A stretch of DNA of 64,000 nt from Paracoccus liaowanqingii (GTDB taxonomy: Bacteria > Pseudomonadota > Alphaproteobacteria > Rhodobacterales > Rhodobacteraceae): positions 124,001 to 188,000 of the forward strand of contig NZ_CP040763.1 in the NCBI RefSeq assembly GCF_004683865.2. The letters run 5' to 3'. A program made the translations under genes and the position numbers. Below the pieces are notes generated by a model, which was not told where the DNA came from, did no database searches, and saw only the letters and a program-made list of their open reading frames with translations. How positions within the stretch are numbered: the stretch's first letter is position 1; the number at the start of each line of letters is the position of its first letter. Positions 59,912-64,000 of this stretch are shown here, one piece after another.

Positions 59912-60894
59912 CGAACACCTTTCGCTTCAAAGCGGATGATGAACCGGGCCGCTTAGCCGCGTTGCGCCGGTACGGGATTCTCGACTCTGCGCCAGAGGAG
60001 GATTTCGATGATATTGTAGCTTTGGTCAAATCTATCTTTTCCATCCAATATGCGGCCGTGACGCTGGTCGACGCTGACCGCCAGTGGATCAAGGCGGCAG
60101 CGGGCTTGGAGCCGCAACAATGCGCGAGGGAGGACTCGTTCTGTACCTATACGATACGGAGTTCAGAACCGCTTTCAGTCAATTCAACCAGCACTGATCC
60201 TCGATTCATGCACAATCCATTTGTGACCGGGGAGGCTCATATTCGCTGTTACCTTGGTGCCCCCCTCATGACACCGGATGGCTACAATATTGGTGCACTC
60301 TGCGTTTTTGGAACCGAACCTCGGGCATTCACAGACAGCGACAAGGAAATCTTGATAAACTTTGCGAGGGTCGTCGTTTCTCAGATCGAGCTGCGGCAGG
60401 CAGCCAATCGAGACAGCCTGACGGGAGCGATGACTCGACGAAATTTTGAAAATCAAATGGACGACATCCTCTCTGCCAACCTTCCAGCAAGTTTAATCCT
60501 TCTTGATATTGATCATTTTAAGACTGTTAACGACACTTTTGGGCACCCCGCGGGGGATTTGGCACTTAAAGAGGTCGTCAATTGCCTGATGAAGTGCATC
60601 CGCCGCGGCGATTGCATTGGCAGATTGGGAGGTGAAGAGTTTGGCATCTTGTTGCCCCAAGCAACCGGAGATACGGCGATGATCATGGCGGATCGCCTGC
60701 GAACAACTGTCATGGCGAAGCGCCTTGCCGCCCTTGATCACCGCTCCATTACCATCAGCTTGGGTGTGGCCGAACGAGGGGGCCGTGAGCCCGCTGAGGA
60801 TTGGGTAAAAAGAGCAGATCTCGCGCTTTATCAAGCCAAGGAAACTGGGCGGAACAAGGCTGTGCAAATGTCGCGTCAGGTCGCTTCGGTCTAA
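59908..60894 (+). CDS. GAF-GGDEF diguanylate cyclase
   Basis: A 328-residue soluble enzyme that makes cyclic di-GMP. The GAF sensor (about 20-160) carries AAVTLVDADRQWIKAAAGLE, then REDSFCTYTIRSSEPLSVNS and GAPLMTPDGYNIGALCVFG. The GGDEF domain has LILLDIDHFKTVNDTFGHPA, the catalytic GGEEF at 241-245 and the inhibitory RRGD site at 232-235. It is probably active and product inhibited. It starts at GTG 59908, overlapping the stop of the 77-residue gene. A similar GAF opening occurs in the HWE kinase at 50324, hinting at a shared signal. Confidence 0.92.
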   Translation: MTNTFRFKADDEPGRLAALRRYGILDSAPEEDFDDIVALVKSIFSIQYAAVTLVDADRQWIKAAAGLEPQQCAREDSFCTYTIRSSEPLSVNSTSTDPRFMHNPFVTGEAHIRCYLGAPLMTPDGYNIGALCVFGTEPRAFTDSDKEILINFARVVVSQIELRQAANRDSLTGAMTRRNFENQMDDILSANLPASLILLDIDHFKTVNDTFGHPAGDLALKEVVNCLMKCIRRGDCIGRLGGEEFGILLPQATGDTAMIMADRLRTTVMAKRLAALDHRSITISLGVAERGGREPAEDWVKRADLALYQAKETGRNKAVQMSRQVASV

Positions 60895-61277
60895 GTCATC
60901 AGTGGGAAAAATGTAATGGAGATTAAATCCAAGGTAAGATGATCCGGCAGTTTGGAACGGCTGACGTTTGAAATGAAAAAGAAGGGCTTGCAGGCTGCGT
61001 CATAGCGTGTATGCAAATCCAGCCCTGATCTCCAAAGAAGCGGGCCACTCCTTCTGGCTGTGCTAATACTTTATTCAACAATGGCACATATGGAAAGTTC
61101 GGGCGTTGTTATGGGTATTACCTGAAATCAATCGGGTTGAGTTTCTTATCCGCTTACAGGAACAACGCCTTGATGCCTCACAGTATCATCATACCTCTTT
61201 ATTGTCAGAGTTTCAGTTAGCGTTGTCGCGGGAGAGACTGAGGCACACGTATTCCACAGTCGTGCCATAAACTGATA
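60895..61277. other. Gene-free stretch, nothing recognised
   Basis: About 380 bp between the cyclase stop and the convergent end of the TetR gene. No frame has both a ribosome site and plausible composition. No terminator with a T-run was found; transcripts from both sides converge here. Confidence 0.4.
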
Positions 61278-61919
61278 TTACTCATCAGCCATGGAACTCC
61301 TGCACTGAAACCGTGTACTGAAACGCGTGATCTCGTGGGGATGCGGTGACGTGCCAGTATAGATCTCGACATATGACGGGATCCGCGCCAGACGGGTCTG
61401 TAAGCTTTCACAAGACTGCATTGATATATAGCCGATTTGGACTAGGTAGACCGTGCGCGCGCGGACATCGGCCGCCATCGTGTCGTGACCCCATGCCAGC
61501 AGCAGGTCTGACAGCGCGCTGAGGCGCAGGGAGTCCGCATCCTTGACGCGTTCCGCGATTTCTGGATCCTGCAAGGCCCAGCTTCGCACAGCAAACTCCA
61601 GCCGCGAGTCGAACGCGTCGGATATGAAGCAGCCGATGACGTTCAGCATCGCTTCGGCCTGAGTTGCCGCGTCGTGGCGTGTCGCATCTATCAGGGGGCG
61701 GGTGGTGCGCTCGGTCCACAGGTCCAGAAGAGCGGTGAGCAGCGCGTCACGGTCCTGGAAAAACCAGTAGAAGCTTGTGCGCGATAGGCCCAAGGTCTTG
61801 GCAAGGGGCATGATCTTGACGGCGTCCACGCCATTTTTGATCAGCGCGCGATAACCTGCGCTCAACCATCCGTCGCGTGAGCCCCGCCAGCCGGTGAGCG
61901 GTATCGGTTTGTCTTCCAT
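61278..61919 (-). CDS. TetR-family regulator
   Basis: A 213-residue regulator. The helix-turn-helix region is about 20-60 (VKIMPLAKTLGLSRTSFYWF, FQDRDALLTALLDLW), with a C-terminal ligand domain (MLNVIGCFISDAFDSRLEFA, VYLVQIGYISMQSCESLQTR). It is divergent from the DgcA-like oxidoreductase, with 145 bp between starts, and is the likely regulator of that gene. An extended -35-like TTGACA lies at 62004-62009 between them. The effector is unknown; a methylated amine or amino acid would fit the neighbour. Confidence 0.9.
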   Translation of the reverse strand: MEDKPIPLTGWRGSRDGWLSAGYRALIKNGVDAVKIMPLAKTLGLSRTSFYWFFQDRDALLTALLDLWTERTTRPLIDATRHDAATQAEAMLNVIGCFISDAFDSRLEFAVRSWALQDPEIAERVKDADSLRLSALSDLLLAWGHDTMAADVRARTVYLVQIGYISMQSCESLQTRLARIPSYVEIYTGTSPHPHEITRFSTRFQCRSSMADE

Positions 61920-62064
61920 GCCCGAATCCTATCGGCCGGCCTGTTCCCCATCAAGCCACCGATCCTACCGCGTACTAGGGCAAGAACCTCCATGATAAAT
62001 TAATTGACACATGTGAACATTTCAGGGCTTTCTCGGGAAGCACTCCCTGATGAGGCAATCAAGC

Positions 62065-64000
62065 ATGCCCAGTGACCCTCTGCTGCAGCCCTTCCGTCTC
62101 AAGCATCTGACGCTGCGCAACCGGATCATGATCACCAGCCACGAGCCCGCCTATCCCGAGGATGGAATGCCCAAGGGGCGCTACCGGGCCTATCATGTGG
62201 AGCGGGCGCGGGCAGGGGTGGCGCTGACCATGACGGCAGGATCGGCCTCGGTCTCGCGCGACAGCCCGCCGGTCTTCAACAACATTCTGGCCTACAAGGA
62301 CGAAGTCGTCGGCTGGATGCGCCAGTTGGTCGACGACTGCCACGATCATGGTGCGGCTGTGATGATACAGCTGACACATCTGGGCCGCCGTACTCGGTGG
62401 GACAAGGGCGACTGGCTGCCTGTACTGGCCCCCGGTCATGACCGCGAGGCTGCCCATCGCGCCTTTCCCAAGCGCATGGAGGACTGGGACATCGCGCGCG
62501 TCATTGCCGATTTCGCGGATGCTGCCGAACGCATGAAGGCCGCCGGCGTCGATGGGATCGAGCTGGAAGCCTATGGCCACCTGCTGGAACAGTTCTGGTC
62601 GCCCCTGACCAATAATCTGGAGGCACCCTGGGGCGGCAGTCTGGACAACCGTCTGCGCTTCACGATGCAGGTCCTGCAGGCGATCCGCGACCGCTGCGGG
62701 CCGGAGTTCATCGTCGGGCTACGCTACACCGGTGATCAGGATCTGGCAGGCGGCATGGACGCCAAGGAGGGGATGGCGATCTCGCATCGGCTGAAGGACA
62801 GCGGGCTGGTCGATTTCCTGAACGTGGTTCGCGGGCATATCGACACCGATGCCGGTCTGACCGACCTCATCCCGGTGCAGGGTATGCCCTCGGCCCCGCA
62901 TCTGGACTTTGCCGGGCAGATCCGCCGCGCGACGGGGTTTCCGACCTTTCACGCCGCGCGCATTCCCGATGTGGCCACCGCACGCCATGCGATCGCGTCG
63001 GGCCTGCTGGACATGGTCGGGATGACGCGGGCGCACATGGCCGACCCGCATCTGGTGCGCAAGATCATGCAAGGGCGTGAAGAGGACATCCGTCCCTGCG
63101 TCGGTGCCAACTACTGCCTCGACCGGATTTATCAGGGTGGGCTGGCTTTCTGCCTGCACAATGCCGCGACGGGGCGCGAGGAGACCATGCCCCATGACAT
63201 CCCGTCCGCCCCCGCACGGCGCCGGGTGACCATCGTCGGCGCCGGTCCGGCGGGGCTGGAGGCCGCGCGCGTCGCCGCCGCGCGGGGCCATGCGGTGACG
63301 GTGTTCGAGGCAGCGGATCACCCCGGCGGGCAGATCCGCCTGACCGCCCTGCAGCCCCGGCGGCGCGAGATGATCGGCATCATCGACTGGCGGATGGCGC
63401 AATGCGACAAGGCGGGCGTGCAGTTCCGCTTTAACACCTATGCCGAAGCGGCGGAGGTGCAGGCGACCGACCCCGACGAGGTGATCATCGCCACGGGCGG
63501 GCTGCCCCATACCGAGGTTCTCGACCATGGTAACGATCTGGTCTGTTCGGCCTGGGACATCCTGTCGGGCGACGTGAAGCCCGGCCAGGAGGTGCTGATC
63601 TTCGACGATGCGGGCGATCATGCGGGGCTGCAGGCCGCCGAGCTGATCGCCGCGACCGGCGCCCGGGTCGAGATCGTCACCCCCGACCGCAGCTTCGCTC
63701 CCGAGGTCATGGCGATGAACCTGGTGCCCTACATGCGCAGCCTGCAGCGCCGGGACGTGACCTTCACAGTGACATGGCGCCTGCGCGCGGTCATCCCCGA
63801 AGGCAACCGGCTACGCGCCACGCTTGGCAGCGACTACGGCGACATGACCCGCGACCGGCTGGTAGATCAGGTGGTGGTCAACCATGGCACCCGGCCCTTG
63901 GACGCGCTGTATTTCGACCTGAAGCCCCTGTCGCGCAATCTGGGCGAGGTCGATTACGACGCATTGATCGCAGGCGCCCCGCAGGCCGTCGCGCCGAACC
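62065..64000 (+). CDS. DgcA-like NADH:flavin oxidoreductase (N-demethylase type), 3' end beyond window
   Basis: Open to the right edge, at least 645 residues, in the trimethylamine-dehydrogenase/2,4-dienoyl-CoA-reductase family. The N-terminal FMN barrel has LTLRNRIMITSHEPAYPEDG, MIQLTHLGRRTRWDKGDW and GIELEAYGHLLEQFWSPLTN. The cysteine region is RPCVGANYCLDRIYQGG then FCLHN, and the C-terminal dinucleotide fold starts with RRVTIVGAGPAGLEAA. This pattern resembles DgcA/stachydrine-type demethylases acting on N-methylated glycine or proline; I recognise this from memory. ATG 62065 is chosen; ATG 62050 would add five residues. Confidence 0.85.
   Translation, partial: MPSDPLLQPFRLKHLTLRNRIMITSHEPAYPEDGMPKGRYRAYHVERARAGVALTMTAGSASVSRDSPPVFNNILAYKDEVVGWMRQLVDDCHDHGAAVMIQLTHLGRRTRWDKGDWLPVLAPGHDREAAHRAFPKRMEDWDIARVIADFADAAERMKAAGVDGIELEAYGHLLEQFWSPLTNNLEAPWGGSLDNRLRFTMQVLQAIRDRCGPEFIVGLRYTGDQDLAGGMDAKEGMAISHRLKDSGLVDFLNVVRGHIDTDAGLTDLIPVQGMPSAPHLDFAGQIRRATGFPTFHAARIPDVATARHAIASGLLDMVGMTRAHMADPHLVRKIMQGREEDIRPCVGANYCLDRIYQGGLAFCLHNAATGREETMPHDIPSAPARRRVTIVGAGPAGLEAARVAAARGHAVTVFEAADHPGGQIRLTALQPRRREMIGIIDWRMAQCDKAGVQFRFNTYAEAAEVQATDPDEVIIATGGLPHTEVLDHGNDLVCSAWDILSGDVKPGQEVLIFDDAGDHAGLQAAELIAATGARVEIVTPDRSFAPEVMAMNLVPYMRSLQRRDVTFTVTWRLRAVIPEGNRLRATLGSDYGDMTRDRLVDQVVVNHGTRPLDALYFDLKPLSRNLGEVDYDALIAGAPQAVAPN

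Noticed and set aside
1..64000. Prophage, CRISPR array, tRNA or rRNA
   Set aside because: No phage structural genes, regularly spaced repeats, tRNA cloverleaf or rRNA sequence was recognised on reading through; a dedicated tRNA or CRISPR scan was not possible here.

Overview
The window looks like accessory DNA from a Rhodobacteraceae-type alphaproteobacterium, possibly Paracoccus or a relative. The basis is high-GC codon use in most genes, an alphaproteobacterial OmpA-like beta-barrel protein, a DUF4167 protein, HWE/HisKA_2 kinases, a DgcA-like flavin oxidoreductase, and IS types common in that group (IS630, IS701, IS5, IS481, IS256, IS66). The genus is inference. No rRNA, tRNA, CRISPR array or replication origin was seen.

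Region 1 (1-10.5 kb) is signalling and regulation. It holds a membrane PAS/GGDEF/EAL protein that runs off the left edge, a PAS-GGDEF cyclase, two Crp/Fnr regulators, a DUF3291 protein, and a three-gene operon (DUF4386-like membrane protein, NAD(P)-binding epimerase-like protein, Crp/Fnr). AT-rich stretches with small orphan frames lie between them. Region 2 (10.5-14.7 kb) is an IS graveyard: a broken IS630 transposase, a decayed IS701-type element, the C-terminal remnant of an ACR3 arsenite pump, and an apparently intact IS630 element with a likely programmed frameshift. Region 3 (14.8-19.1 kb) holds a GNAT, a serine recombinase with a res-like site, a FitAB/VapBC-type toxin-antitoxin pair with phased operator-like repeats, an exported esterase, and a frameshifted TetR gene.

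Region 4 (19.6-40.1 kb) is the core of the window. It holds a complete but rearranged type II secretion system (GspC to GspO all present). An exported DUF4331 protein and a small lipoprotein are embedded in it and are candidate substrate and accessory. A Leu/Ile/Val-binding-protein-like (PBP-activator-like) lipoprotein is translationally coupled to gspJ-gspK. The gspG-H-I-C-D operon runs with overlapping genes straight into a putative metal-handling module: DUF4198 protein, small exported protein, LolD/MacB-like ATPase, FtsX-like permease, ZnuA-like binding protein, a second DUF4198 (NikK-like) protein and a NikL-like protein. This makes twelve co-directional genes with gaps of 20 bp or less.

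Region 5 (40.5-56.7 kb) is a second signalling cluster. It has four HWE/HisKA_2 kinases with GAF/PAS sensors (41.8, 48.4, 50.3 and 54.8 kb), two stand-alone receivers each next to a kinase, a BLUF blue-light receptor, a phospholipase-D-like membrane protein and a DUF4167 protein. Region 6 (56.7-64 kb) begins with a MITE-like repeat, a decayed IS5-type transposase and an intact IS481-type element. It continues with a small protein coupled to a GAF-GGDEF cyclase, then a TetR regulator divergent from a DgcA-like demethylase that runs off the right edge.
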